64,000 nucleotides of DNA from Clostridia bacterium (GCA_017621155.1 JAGATP010000055.1:1-64000), one strand, 5' to 3'; positions 17,101 through 26,259 are shown, counted from the first letter of the stretch. Notes: a model not told the origin generated them from the letters alone. A program made the numbers and translations.

Positions 17101-17628
17101 ATGAAAAAAGCAACCAAGAAACTCGCGCTTGTATGCGCATTGACCACCGTACTTAGCGCGGGCACTGCGCTTGCAGGCTGCGGTGCACCCGCAAAGCTCG
17201 TCGGATCGTACAACTATTCCGACGCATACATCTGGTACGACGCTTACATGAAAAATCTCATCGGCGTCAAGAACGAAACGTTGAGCCTCTACGACAACGG
17301 CACGTATACGCTTTCGTATTATTGGGCTTGCGTGGCGAATATGGACACCGAAATCGTGACGGGCGCAAAGTACGATCCGTTCTATAGTTGCCGTATCGTC
17401 GTCGAAGGAAGCTATGAAACGACTTCCGAAGCGGATGAGTTCGGCACGATGGAGATCGTATTGAAGGATGCGACGCTAGTCGCAGTCAACGGAAATTTTG
17501 ATTCAATGCCGGGCGAAACGGACGGCGAATACAATTTCGATCTGACGATCAATCAGACCGCCGTCGTCCTCGACGTCAATACGCTGACGGTCGAAAGCGA
17601 GATCGTGATCTATCAGATGAAAGCATAA
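17101..17628 (+). CDS. Lipoprotein preceding the second GH3 gene (175 aa)
   Basis: The signal peptide ends in a lipobox-like ALAGC, with the lipidated Cys at about 24. The mature part is rich in Tyr and beta-strand-like segments (KLVGSYNYSDAYIWYDAY, LSLYDNGTYTLSYYW) and resembles small beta-barrel lipoproteins. CGGAGGAA lies before the ATG. Only 16 nt separate its stop from the GH3 start, so the two form an operon. The lipoprotein of the first GH3 locus (10542) has a comparable size and LYSDGTF motif but sits after the four-helix gene rather than before GH3. Function unknown. Confidence 0.85.
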   Translation: MKKATKKLALVCALTTVLSAGTALAGCGAPAKLVGSYNYSDAYIWYDAYMKNLIGVKNETLSLYDNGTYTLSYYWACVANMDTEIVTGAKYDPFYSCRIVVEGSYETTSEADEFGTMEIVLKDATLVAVNGNFDSMPGETDGEYNFDLTINQTAVVLDVNTLTVESEIVIYQMKA

Positions 17629-17644
17629 TCGCGAGGGGTTGACC

Positions 17645-20530
17645 ATGAAAAAGAACAGATGGAGGGGATTGTTCCCCATTTCGACTGCGTTGCTGGCAAC
17701 GGCGCTCGGCTGTACATCCCTCCTTTGGCAATGGAGCGGATTGGTAGACGAGGTGCTCGGCATCAAAAAGCAACCGACTGCGAGCGGCGGCACGACCGTT
17801 TACGCGAGCAGTTACGGCGACTTGACAGAAGAAAACAGAGCCAAAATGCTCGCCGACCTCAAACAGCATATCATAAAAGAGGAGGAAGAAGGGGCTGTCT
17901 TGCTGAAAAACGACGGCGTTTTGCCCTTGCAGTCCGTAAAGAAGGTGACTTTGCTCGGCAGGGCAACCGTCGATCCCGTTTATCGCTATACGTCCGGCGG
18001 CCCTAGCTGGACGGGAACTTCGCTCAGACAAGCGTTGGAGGACGCGGGATTGGAGATCAACGGCATCGTCTTTTCCGCTTACGAAGCGAGTACTTGCAAG
18101 CGGGATAAGGCGACGGGCGACATCGGAGAAGTGGGCGAGGACTTTTACACGCAGAATATCGTCGATTCTTTCCGAAATTACGCGGATGCGGCAATCGTCA
18201 TGATTTCCCGCTACGGCGGCGAGGGAACGGATCTTTTACGCAAGGACAAGGACGGGGTTTCTCAGTTATCTCTCCACGAGAGCGAGAAGGCGACTCTCAG
18301 AATGGCGCGCGCAAACTTTAAAAAGGTCATTTTGCTCGTCAACAGCGGAAATCCGGTAGAGCTCGGTTGGATGGACAGCGAGGAGTACGGCGTAGATGCC
18401 TGTCTCTGGATCGGTACGCCCGGAAATTACGGCTTTACGGGGGTAGTAAATCTCCTCATGGGAACGGCGAATCCGTCAGGCGGACTCATCGACACCTACG
18501 CGACAAATTCCCTCTCCGCTGCGGCGACGCAGAACTTCGGCGACTACACCTATGCCAACGCGGATGAGTACGGGTTGACCTCCAAGGGAATCCACGACGT
18601 CACCAACAAGTATCTGGTGGAAGCCGAGGGCATCTACGTGGGTTATCGCTATTATGAGACGAGGTATGAAGACTGCATCCTCAATCAGGGAAACGCCTCT
18701 TCTTCGGCGGGTGTATTTGCCTCTCGCAACGGAAGTTGGAATTACGCGGACGAAGTCATCTTCCCCTTCGGTTACGGGCTGTCCTATACGGAGTTTGAGC
18801 GCAAGATTACCGCTTGCAAGACGGACGGCGAAGAGGACGCGGAATTTACCCTTTCCGTCAACGTGACCAATACGGGAAGCGTGGCGGGGAAAACGCCCGT
18901 TCAGATTTACGTGCAGACCCCTTATACGGCGTATGATCGCGATAACCTTGTGGAAAAATCCGCCATACAGCTCGTCGGATTCGGCAAGACGGGAGTCCTT
19001 CAGCCGGGCGAGAGCGAGCAGGTAGAAGTCACGGTCGATCGATACCTGTTGGCGTCTTACGACAGTACCGCCTGCGGCGGCAAGGGCGGCTATATCCTCG
19101 ATGAGGGAACGTATTACTTTGCCGTCGGAAACGGCGCGCACGAGGCGCTCAACAACGTGCTTGCGGCAAAGGGCGCGACGGGCATGTACGATGAGGAGGG
19201 AAATCCCGTTGAAGGGGACGTCGAAGCCGTCGCTTCCTGGGAGCTTGCCGCCTTCGACGAAAGCAGCTATCACGAGAGAAACGGGGTCGCCGTTGAAAAC
19301 AAATTGCAGGATGCGGATATCAACTTCTGGATTCCGAATGCGGTCACTTACCTCACCAGACAAAATTGGGACACCTTCCCCAAGGAAACGACCGTCTTAA
19401 ATGCCACCAAGGAGATGGCGGATAGCCTCAATGCGGACAATTTGGGGGACAAATCCTTCGAATCCTATCAAAAGCCTTCGTCTGCACCGTCCAAAAATTC
19501 CTTCAAGCAGGGGCAGGAGGTCACATTGAAGCTTGCCGATTTGAAGGGCGTTCCCTATGACGATGCGCGTTGGGATACCTTCCTCAACCAGCTCACCATT
19601 GCGCAGCTCGCCACGATGACGAGCGATATGTCCGGAATCAAAGCCATCAAGGACGTCGGATTCCCCGGCATTTCCCAAAACGACGGCCCGGACGGAGCGG
19701 GAGGGGTTCAGTACGTCGGTCAAAGCGTAGCCGCGGCAACCTTCAGCCCGGAAATTCTCGCCGAAAGGGGATTCTTCTTCGCGGAAGAAGCGCTCTTTAA
19801 CGGAAAGAATGCGGTGTGGAGTCCCGGTGCGGATATTCATCGCACGCCGTTCGGCGGCAGAAACTTCGAGTATTATTCCGAAGACAGCTACATGAGCTAT
19901 CTCTGTGCGGCGATTCAGTGCAGGGAAATGCAGAACAAGGGTCTGAGCTCGTCGATCAAGCATTTCTGCGGAAACGATCAGGAGACCAATCGCTACGGAC
20001 TTTGTACCTTTACTACCGAACAGGCATGGAGACAGGGGCCTCTCCGCGGCTTTGAAGGCGCATTTACAGAGGGCGGAGCGACTTCCACGATGACTTCGTA
20101 CAGCCGCTACGGGCTTACGCTCACCTGCGAGAGCAATACGGTCAACAACGAAATCCTCCGCGGAGAATGGGGTTTTGTCGGCTTTACGATTACCGATGCG
20201 GGATCGGGCTCTCCCATCGACTCCATCATCGGAGGAACGGATGTCTTCTGCCTGAACGACAACGCAAAGACGCTGAACAGCTGGATTACCAAGCAGGACG
20301 ACGGCAATCTGCTTGCTGCTCTCCGCAAGGCAAACAAAAATATTTTCTATACCTTTGTCAACGGAAATCTCGGGAATGTGCTGTCTTCCGATTTGGTCAT
20401 TTCCTCTTCCCTATCGTGGTGGCAGGTCGCGGTCATCGCCCTCGATTGCATTCTCGGTCTGGCTGTCGTCGGTTGCGGCGTGCTGTACGTCCTCAAAGGC
20501 TACGTTCTTTCTCGAAAGGAGGAAAAGTGA
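17645..20530 (+). CDS. Doubly membrane-anchored, circularly permuted GH3 beta-glycosidase (961 aa)
   Basis: Same architecture as the enzyme at 6851: membrane anchor (about 10-30), GH3 C-type domain starting at GAVLLKNDGVLPL (near 82), EGIYVGYRYYET and PFGYGLSYTEF, fibronectin-III-like domain (VTNTGSVAGKTPVQIY, near 406), then the TIM-barrel (about 638-900). The barrel has IKHFCGNDQETNR near 771 and predicted nucleophile D851 in ITDAG. A C-terminal helix (about 922-955) is followed by SRKEEK. GAGGGG lies 6 nt before the ATG at 17645; an upstream in-frame TTG (17639) is less likely. It is shorter than the other two GH3 copies, mainly in the linker regions. Substrate unknown. Confidence 0.88.
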   Translation: MKKNRWRGLFPISTALLATALGCTSLLWQWSGLVDEVLGIKKQPTASGGTTVYASSYGDLTEENRAKMLADLKQHIIKEEEEGAVLLKNDGVLPLQSVKKVTLLGRATVDPVYRYTSGGPSWTGTSLRQALEDAGLEINGIVFSAYEASTCKRDKATGDIGEVGEDFYTQNIVDSFRNYADAAIVMISRYGGEGTDLLRKDKDGVSQLSLHESEKATLRMARANFKKVILLVNSGNPVELGWMDSEEYGVDACLWIGTPGNYGFTGVVNLLMGTANPSGGLIDTYATNSLSAAATQNFGDYTYANADEYGLTSKGIHDVTNKYLVEAEGIYVGYRYYETRYEDCILNQGNASSSAGVFASRNGSWNYADEVIFPFGYGLSYTEFERKITACKTDGEEDAEFTLSVNVTNTGSVAGKTPVQIYVQTPYTAYDRDNLVEKSAIQLVGFGKTGVLQPGESEQVEVTVDRYLLASYDSTACGGKGGYILDEGTYYFAVGNGAHEALNNVLAAKGATGMYDEEGNPVEGDVEAVASWELAAFDESSYHERNGVAVENKLQDADINFWIPNAVTYLTRQNWDTFPKETTVLNATKEMADSLNADNLGDKSFESYQKPSSAPSKNSFKQGQEVTLKLADLKGVPYDDARWDTFLNQLTIAQLATMTSDMSGIKAIKDVGFPGISQNDGPDGAGGVQYVGQSVAAATFSPEILAERGFFFAEEALFNGKNAVWSPGADIHRTPFGGRNFEYYSEDSYMSYLCAAIQCREMQNKGLSSSIKHFCGNDQETNRYGLCTFTTEQAWRQGPLRGFEGAFTEGGATSTMTSYSRYGLTLTCESNTVNNEILRGEWGFVGFTITDAGSGSPIDSIIGGTDVFCLNDNAKTLNSWITKQDDGNLLAALRKANKNIFYTFVNGNLGNVLSSDLVISSSLSWWQVAVIALDCILGLAVVGCGVLYVLKGYVLSRKEEK

Positions 20531-20531
20531 T

Positions 20532-20924
20532 ATGATTTTTCAAAAGAAGTTTCAGCTTTCAAGTTGCTTTTTGACGGCGGCGGGGTTGTTCTCGGCGGGA
20601 ACGCTCGTTTACTACCTCATTCAGAGCAATCACGACGCTTGCTTTCAGGTTTCCATCCTCGTCCTGTTGGCAGTCGGAATGGTCGGCGAGATTGCGTCTC
20701 TCTTTGTCAAAGTGGATTTTATCCCCATGCTCGCTTCCTCTTGCATCGGCGTTGCGCTCGGACTCATGGTATACTATGCGCTTCCGACGCTCTCCGACCT
20801 TTGGAACAACGTCAACTTCATCGGCGGAAACGCATTTGCTTACTTTATGTATCTGGGACTGCTCCTTTTGAGCTTCGTGCTCTCCGTCATTCCCTGTTTT
20901 CTGTCGGAAAAAGAAGAGAAATAA
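20532..20924 (+). CDS. Four-helix membrane protein partner of GH3 (130 aa)
   Basis: Begins 1 nt after the GH3 stop, with AAAGGAGG inside the GH3 end. Four hydrophobic stretches (about 10-28, 38-57, 63-85, 100-123) and a charged tail SEKEEK. No motif or family is recognised. Its position, length and topology match the proteins at 10086 and 54478, the basis for treating GH3 plus four-helix protein as one module. A strong hairpin follows at 20945. Confidence 0.85.
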   Translation: MIFQKKFQLSSCFLTAAGLFSAGTLVYYLIQSNHDACFQVSILVLLAVGMVGEIASLFVKVDFIPMLASSCIGVALGLMVYYALPTLSDLWNNVNFIGGNAFAYFMYLGLLLLSFVLSVIPCFLSEKEEK

Positions 20925-20944
20925 CATTCAAAGGAAATCAAAAT

Positions 20945-20972
20945 GCCCGTAGCGCAAGTCAGCGCTACGGGC
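20945..20972. terminator. Bidirectional terminator between convergent genes
   Basis: Perfect 11-bp stem GCCCGTAGCGC (20945-20955) and GCGCTACGGGC (20962-20972) with T-rich flanks on both sides, between the plus-strand GH3 operon and the minus-strand hydrolase. Confidence 0.85.
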
Positions 20973-20979
20973 GGGTTTG

Positions 20980-21894
20980 TTATGTATTCTTTTTTACGTC
21001 CTGCCAATTCTCGTTCGTGAGGATTTCCGCGTCTGCGCCGAGAAACACCCTTCCCGCTTCGGTATCTCCCTTCAGCCAATAGCAAAACCATGCGGTCATG
21101 TAGCCGTCTGCATAGGAGAGCATCTCGCCGTGGTCGGTGTTCTTCCTCCGCGCCATCACTTTGGGAACGCCTTGAATCTTTTCGTAATTTTCGGTAAGGG
21201 CTTCGAGGGGAATGATGAGTCCGTCTTTGATGCCCGTTCCCGCAGTCAGAAAACAGGGAATGGTAAGGCGGGACAGATCGTGCGCCCAATCGAGTTTTTC
21301 CGTCCAGAAGGGTTGCGGCGCGCTTGCGGCGTACAGCGCCTGATAGCGCTTTCCGTTTTCCTGTGAAGTGACGGCGTTAAACGCCCCGATTCCGCCCTGC
21401 GAATGCCCGGAAATGCCGATGTTCTTCAAGTCGATTTTCTGATAAAAGATGCTGCTTTCGTCGGCGTTCAATCTTAGCAGAAGGTCGAGCGAGGCGGCGG
21501 AAGAAGCGCCGTTGCTGCTACCCGCATCCTCGTTGCCGACGACGACAAATCCCCAGGAAGCGAGGTGATCGAAGAGGGGACGGTATTGGGACGCCTTTGA
21601 CCACGAGCCGTTTGCCATGACGACGAGCGGGTAGACCTGTGCGTTCGTCTCCAATTCCTTCGGATACCAGATTTCGTGCTGTTTCCACGGAGTATCCTTT
21701 TCTTCGATTTGCAGGGAGCAAACTTCGTACTGCCCCTTTAAGGTGTAGGTTTGCTCCAGCTCCTTTTGCGTTTGGACGCGGGTGTAATACCCTTCTTCGA
21801 CGTCCTGCTTTTGGGGAAGCCAAAGAAGATAGAGGATGCCGCTCAAAAAAATCAGGACGGCAAGGAAGATGACAATCAGGCGTTTTTTTCGCAT
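20980..21894 (-). CDS. Membrane-anchored alpha/beta hydrolase, esterase-like (304 aa)
   Basis: An N-terminal signal-anchor (about 7-25) exposes an alpha/beta hydrolase domain. The nucleophile elbow is GHSQGG (ISGHSQGGIGAFN), a catalytic His lies in TDHGEML near the C-terminus, and an oxyanion-region segment VVMANGSWSKAS is present. This is the PAF-acetylhydrolase/chlorophyllase-like branch; the substrate is unknown. The start is the ATG at 21894, with GGAGG 5 nt upstream; an in-frame ATG at 21906 lacks a ribosome site. It faces the second GH3 operon tail-to-tail and could deacylate sugars or lipids outside the cell, but that link is only positional. Confidence 0.85.
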   Translation of the reverse strand: MRKKRLIVIFLAVLIFLSGILYLLWLPQKQDVEEGYYTRVQTQKELEQTYTLKGQYEVCSLQIEEKDTPWKQHEIWYPKELETNAQVYPLVVMANGSWSKASQYRPLFDHLASWGFVVVGNEDAGSSNGASSAASLDLLLRLNADESSIFYQKIDLKNIGISGHSQGGIGAFNAVTSQENGKRYQALYAASAPQPFWTEKLDWAHDLSRLTIPCFLTAGTGIKDGLIIPLEALTENYEKIQGVPKVMARRKNTDHGEMLSYADGYMTAWFCYWLKGDTEAGRVFLGADAEILTNENWQDVKKNT

Positions 21895-21924
21895 AGCTTC
21901 CTCCATTCGACGGAATTTTCCTTC

Positions 21925-21954
21925 AGTATAGCATATTCGACGAAGAACAATCAA
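21925..21954 (-). promoter_or_regulatory. Promoter of the alpha/beta hydrolase gene
   Basis: On the minus strand TTGATT (21954-21949), 18-nt spacer ending in TGC, then TATACT (21930-21925): an extended -10 promoter. Confidence 0.7.
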
Positions 21955-21981
21955 GCAAATGGAGAAAGAAGACGAAAAAGA

Positions 21982-22007
21982 GGGGCTTGAAGAAAAATTC
22001 AAGCCCC
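21982..22007 (-). terminator. Rho-independent terminator of the 643-aa gene
   Basis: Perfect 10-bp stem (GGGGCTTGAA at 21982-21991, TTCAAGCCCC at 21998-22007). Read on the minus strand it is followed by TCTTTTTCG. Confidence 0.85.
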
Positions 22008-22014
22008 CGTCGGA

Positions 22015-23946
22015 TCAGAACTCCAGGAATCGATAGAGCTCTAACGCCTGGACGTCCCGGTTGATCTGCATTGCGGCGACCATAGTATAGTGGTTCATAG
22101 AATTACAGATCGGCACGATATAGATACGTTGATTTCGATCGGCGGGGATGACCCGATTCGGATCGCGCACCAGATGCGCGCCTACCAATCGTTGGGTTGC
22201 ATGGGGACAAGTTGCCAGATGGCTGCACACGTAACAGGAAGCCTGCTTTTTGGTGAAGTGTTCCCAAAGATCTTTCCAGGAGGTCTGTCCGTATCCGTGA
22301 CAATGATCTCCGGTGCTTCCCCTTACATTCCACACCGAAGTGCCGGCAGTCATTTTGTAAAGACCGATGTAGTACGACGTGATCGGCAGGGCGACGTTAT
22401 CGCCGAGCATATCCTCAACGTCTGCGCTCTCGTCGTAAAAACCCGCAAACTCGTATTTGTCGTCCTTGTTTTTGCGGTACTTGAGTTTCAGGTTTTTGCA
22501 CTCTTCGGGCAGAGGAACTTCCCCGGCATTTTGAGGGAGCTCTTCGACGGACAAAAGGCGGATTTTTTTGACTTCGACGTTGTTGTCGAAATAGTCCGCT
22601 ACGCCGCCGAGCACGTAAGCCGTCTGATTTTCCGCCGTGCCGGAAGAGCCGAGCGGCTTGGGCGTCAATCTGACATCGAGCGATTGAGAGGATTCGTGGT
22701 AGCTGCACTCCGAAACGCTGTAGCTGTTTTCGTGCTCGGCGGAAATCAGCCCTCCCAATAGCTTGAATTGCAGTTCGGTTTGCTCTTCGAAGTGCTTTTT
22801 GAGCCCCGCACAGTCGAATTTCGAAAAATGCAGTTCCAGCGAAGGTTGCTGAGAGATGATAAGCGTCCGCATTCTGCGCAGTTTCCCGTTTGCGCCGAAC
22901 AGCGTTTCGGGATCGAACTCGCTGTCTACGAGCTGATAACCGGTGACGTCCTTGCCCGACTTGGCTGCGGCTTCCTCCAGAATATCGCTCGCGTACCAAC
23001 CGCGCCCGTTGTCCGCCGAAAGCAGAGCGGGGTTTGCGGGTAGGACGGTAACGCCCTCATAGGTGACGGTAACGGAAAACTCCGAACCGTTTTCGGCAAA
23101 TTGGCTCAGATCGTATTCGTCGCTGTGCTTTGCGCTCATGTTGAAAAGCCAATTGACCGGAACGCTCACCGCAGCTTTGTTTTTAAAATTCAGATGGCTG
23201 GTTTTCTCGTGAAACTCGTTTGCCGTGAAGCCAAACGTGATGGAATTGCCGCCCTTAAGACTGTCGAGGAGCTGCGTCGGCTCTTTGAGGTTGTCCCAAC
23301 CGCAGACGTAGCCGTGATCCGTCTTCAAGCCGCCGTTTTCTTCGCTCGGGTTTTTGATGTGATCTCTGATTGCCTCTAAGCGATCCTCTGCCTCTTCCGC
23401 CGCCCTCTGGATTTTGGACGTAAAGACCGCTTTTCTCGTAAATTCGCTTAGGCGGTTGCAAAGGGTGGAAAGATAGGGATATTCTCTGAGATTGACCTTG
23501 TCGAACGACGTGCCCGTCACTTCTTTGATCCGTTTCATGATTTTGGGAACGGTAGGGTCTTTCATCAGCTCCTCGTCGATGTCGCTCTCTTTGTAGTCGG
23601 TGATGATCGCGGAGATCAGCGCCGCCTGTTCGTTTGCCTCCTCGTTGATCCGCCGCCTGTCCGCTTCGGAAATACGGAAGAAAATTTTACCGATTACCTG
23701 ATTGTAGAGCGACGTATACCCCGTTTTCAGGCAGGGGATTTCGTCTGCGACTTCTACTTTGGTGTCCAACGCCTTTAAAGAATCCGCATTGTAGTTTTTC
23801 AGCTTTACCTGATAGTTGAAGCCTGCGGGATAATTTGCCGCCGTAAATTTCCCGTCCAGCTCCGAGCCGAGCGCGTTTTCCACTTCCGCCGTGATCATTT
23901 CGTTCCATTCTTTTACGCCTAAAATTTGGTCGGGTGTGAGTTCCAT
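22015..23946 (-). CDS. Unrecognised 643-aa protein with an HNH-like cysteine/histidine C-terminus
   Basis: No signal peptide or membrane segment. Residues 1-200 are helical and charged. A middle part (about 230-460) is predicted beta-rich, with SVTVTYEGVTVLPANP and a long Ser-rich strand region. The last 95 residues hold CYVCSHLATCPH, then VGAHLV, then IVPICNSMNH, an ordering like Zn-stabilised HNH/treble-clef nucleases (CxxC ... H ... CxxxNH). No known family is recalled for the full length. TAAGGAGA lies before the ATG. The gene lies 88 nt downstream of, and on the same strand as, an HTH gene (24035-24681), possibly one operon. A toxin or defence effector with its regulator is one reading; nothing in the sequence proves it. 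Confidence 0.75.
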   Translation of the reverse strand: MELTPDQILGVKEWNEMITAEVENALGSELDGKFTAANYPAGFNYQVKLKNYNADSLKALDTKVEVADEIPCLKTGYTSLYNQVIGKIFFRISEADRRRINEEANEQAALISAIITDYKESDIDEELMKDPTVPKIMKRIKEVTGTSFDKVNLREYPYLSTLCNRLSEFTRKAVFTSKIQRAAEEAEDRLEAIRDHIKNPSEENGGLKTDHGYVCGWDNLKEPTQLLDSLKGGNSITFGFTANEFHEKTSHLNFKNKAAVSVPVNWLFNMSAKHSDEYDLSQFAENGSEFSVTVTYEGVTVLPANPALLSADNGRGWYASDILEEAAAKSGKDVTGYQLVDSEFDPETLFGANGKLRRMRTLIISQQPSLELHFSKFDCAGLKKHFEEQTELQFKLLGGLISAEHENSYSVSECSYHESSQSLDVRLTPKPLGSSGTAENQTAYVLGGVADYFDNNVEVKKIRLLSVEELPQNAGEVPLPEECKNLKLKYRKNKDDKYEFAGFYDESADVEDMLGDNVALPITSYYIGLYKMTAGTSVWNVRGSTGDHCHGYGQTSWKDLWEHFTKKQASCYVCSHLATCPHATQRLVGAHLVRDPNRVIPADRNQRIYIVPICNSMNHYTMVAAMQINRDVQALELYRFLEF

Positions 23947-24034
23947 AAGAAATCTCCTTAAAAATAGTTTTCGGATGACGTCTATCCTGCCTCTATTTTA
24001 CACCGCGAATGCCCGAAAAAACGGAACAAATTTT

Positions 24035-24681
24035 TTACTTTGCATTTTTGACGCCGAGTGTGGAGAGCCCCATCGAAAAGAGGGTCTCGTTGATTGCATT
24101 CAGCGTCTTTACGCCGTTTTGCTCGGAATTTTTGCGCAAATAAAAGGCTGCCACACAGTCCGTTACAATCGATGCGGACAGGCAGTAGCCGAGCTTGCGC
24201 AAAAAATCATCGGTCTGTGCGTCGTTCAAGCCCAACGCGGCGCAGAGGGGAAGCAAAATGTGTTTGGGCGGCAACTTGCGTTTGTAATTTCGAAGCGCTC
24301 TTTCATCGATCGAGGCGGCTGCGCAGAGCCGACGAAGGGGGCCTTGATAAACGGTATGTAAGACCTCATAAAGCGTCATATCGCTTTTTGTCAGCGAGAT
24401 TCCCGCCGCAGTCGCAAGGCGCTCGCATTCTCCCTCGGAAAGAGCAAAGAGTTTTTTTGCCTTTTCGATGACCGCATTGACTGTCTTGCGCGGCAACGAC
24501 GCGCTATTTTTGATTTCCCAGTAATAGAGTTTTTGCTTTGTGATGCCCAAATCGGCGTAAATTTCGGCAAGCGACCTTAGTTCGTTTTTTTATATTGTAA
24601 GGCTAATTTCTTGATTTTTGCGGCGAAACCCTCTTCGATTCCCCTTTTTGTTTGTTGCAACCATTCGTTCTTTTCAGACAT
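24035..24681 (-). pseudogene. HTH regulator split by a -1 frameshift at an A7 run (two readings)
   Basis: Translation signals point to an ATG at 24681 (AAGGAG 9-10 nt upstream, promoter at 24722). That frame stops after 34 codons at 24577. The remaining 180 or so codons continue in the -1 frame from within a run of seven A (minus strand, 24591-24585). Joined at that run, the product is about 215 residues. It has an N-terminal helix-turn-helix (LAEIYADLGITKQKLYYWE), a central AAGISLTKSDMTLYEVL segment and a second HTH-like domain (ALRNYKRKLPPKHILLPLC, LRKLGYCL) ending in GVKNAK. The downstream frame has no ribosome site at its first possible start (TTG, 24550). Options: real mutation, phase-variable homopolymer, programmed slippage, or an assembly error. 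Confidence 0.65.
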
Positions 24682-24721
24682 CGTTTTGATACTCCTTAAA
24701 ATTTTTAATCGTTATATACAT

Positions 24722-24750
24722 ATTTTATCATATATGGATATTATATTCAA
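24722..24750 (-). promoter_or_regulatory. Promoter of the HTH / 643-aa gene pair
   Basis: Minus strand TTGAAT (24750-24745), 17-nt spacer, TAAAAT (24727-24722), in a very AT-rich stretch. Confidence 0.65.
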
Positions 24751-24815
24751 TTCAAATATGGCCGAAAAAATAGAAAAACAAATTATTTTTTTGATCGATT
24801 CGGACAATAGAAAAA

Positions 24816-24843
24816 CCTGCCCGATCACTTTTGATCGGGCAGG
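24816..24843 (-). terminator. Rho-independent terminator of the ferritin-like gene
   Basis: Perfect 12-bp stem CCTGCCCGATCA (24816-24827) and TGATCGGGCAGG (24832-24843). On the minus strand it is followed by TTTTTCTATTG. Confidence 0.92.
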
Positions 24844-24863
24844 CGATACGAAAATTCTTGTTT

Positions 24864-26150
24864 TCAGTTTCTCGGCTGAAGGTAGTTCTCTTCCTTGAAG
24901 GGAACGGAATTGCCGTGGTCGGGAAAGACGCCGAGCTCGGTGTTGTCCTTTTTGCGGTCGCGAAGCGCCGGAATGGGGTTCTTTGCCGTTTCAAAGCGAT
25001 AATCCTCGCCGGAAAGGGAAATTTTCTGCTCGATGACCGTGTGCGAAGGGGGCGTTTCCGGGCAAATGCGCTTCTGATGGGCGTAGAAGTCCGCATTTTC
25101 GGGAAGCTTCGAGACGTTGAGATAAGTTTCCCGACAAGAGGTGTGCTCGACCGTTTCCGCAAGCACCTCGCGCACGTAGTCGATGTTGGAGTGCAGCTTT
25201 AACGGCTCGGGGAAGGTGCCGTTTTGAATGATTTCCTGCCAATTCTTCTTTTCGTAGCGTTCCAACAGGTCGTTTGCCCTGTGCAGGTGGGCAATTTCGT
25301 AGGAAAGGTTTTCCTCCCAAAGGGCGCGAATGGCGGGGTCTGTCTCCGTCTTATAGCACGACCAGTAAAGGTAGCACTCGCAGTATTCGTGCCACAAAAG
25401 GCATTCCAGCCAAGTGGAAGAGGGATCAATGAGGCTTCCGTATTGCGTGACGTGCTCCTCTTCGACCAAGGCGATTTCCTCGTACAGCTTCCTGCCGATG
25501 TCGCTCTGATAGAGGGTGGACACGTTCATATAGTAGTTCATGGTCTGCTGTTCGGCAGCCGTAATGATCATGGCGTGCAGCTTGGATTCCTTCTTGGCGT
25601 CCGCCGTCAAAGCGGGGCGGACGTTGTCCTTGGGGAATCTGTGGTGGGCGATCGTGGGGCGTCCCGGCGTGATTTCCGTTAGTTTCCCCACGAGCCGCTC
25701 CGCCCGCACGCCCGTCTCCATTTCGAGGAGATTGGAATAGCGGTACAGGTGATCGAAATCCTCGAGCAGGGCGAAATCGAGCGCCTTCCTGACGTTCTCG
25801 TCCGCTTCCCGCTTGGCAAGCTCGGCGGTAAGGTCTACGGCGAGCTGTTCATACGAAATGGTGTGCTCTAAGATCGTCTCGTTGGCGGGCTTCAACAGGG
25901 AAATTTTGAGCTGCTGTTGCTTTTCGATGAAGCGGCTGAGGGCAAGCTCTCTCCTCAAATCGTTGTTGTCCGTGTGGCGGGAAAACTGATGGGAAAACCA
26001 ATTCGCTTCAAATTCCGTGCCGTTCATGAGGATAATTCTCGTCTTCGTATAGGGATCGACTTCATCCTTGCAATAGGACTTCGGATAAATTTTTTCAAAA
26101 CTTTCTACGGCAGTTTCGATCTTACTGCCTTTTTCGGAAAATGGATTCAT
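24864..26150 (-). CDS. Ferritin-like (putative di-iron) protein, 428 aa
   Basis: A long helical protein with Glu/His spacings typical of four-helix di-iron carriers: EDFDHLY near 145, LVEEEHVTQYGSL near 235, WHEYCECYLYW near 260 and LSYEIAHLHRANDLL near 290. These look like the metal-binding helices of ferritin-like proteins, and the length suggests extra N- and C-terminal segments. The exact family is not recognised. The ATG at 26150 has AAGAGAGG upstream; a 71-residue in-frame extension lacks a ribosome site. It ends in a strong terminator. A role in iron or peroxide handling is an inference from the motif pattern only. Confidence 0.75.
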   Translation of the reverse strand: MNPFSEKGSKIETAVESFEKIYPKSYCKDEVDPYTKTRIILMNGTEFEANWFSHQFSRHTDNNDLRRELALSRFIEKQQQLKISLLKPANETILEHTISYEQLAVDLTAELAKREADENVRKALDFALLEDFDHLYRYSNLLEMETGVRAERLVGKLTEITPGRPTIAHHRFPKDNVRPALTADAKKESKLHAMIITAAEQQTMNYYMNVSTLYQSDIGRKLYEEIALVEEEHVTQYGSLIDPSSTWLECLLWHEYCECYLYWSCYKTETDPAIRALWEENLSYEIAHLHRANDLLERYEKKNWQEIIQNGTFPEPLKLHSNIDYVREVLAETVEHTSCRETYLNVSKLPENADFYAHQKRICPETPPSHTVIEQKISLSGEDYRFETAKNPIPALRDRKKDNTELGVFPDHGNSVPFKEENYLQPRN

Positions 26151-26259
26151 GAATACCTCTCTTCTTGCAGGTTGCAAGCATAGGAAGTATGCGCTTAAAT
26201 TGGGGGTTCTATGCGGAAGAGGCGCGTATAAAAGGGGGAAAGTCGGGCATACTGTCGGT

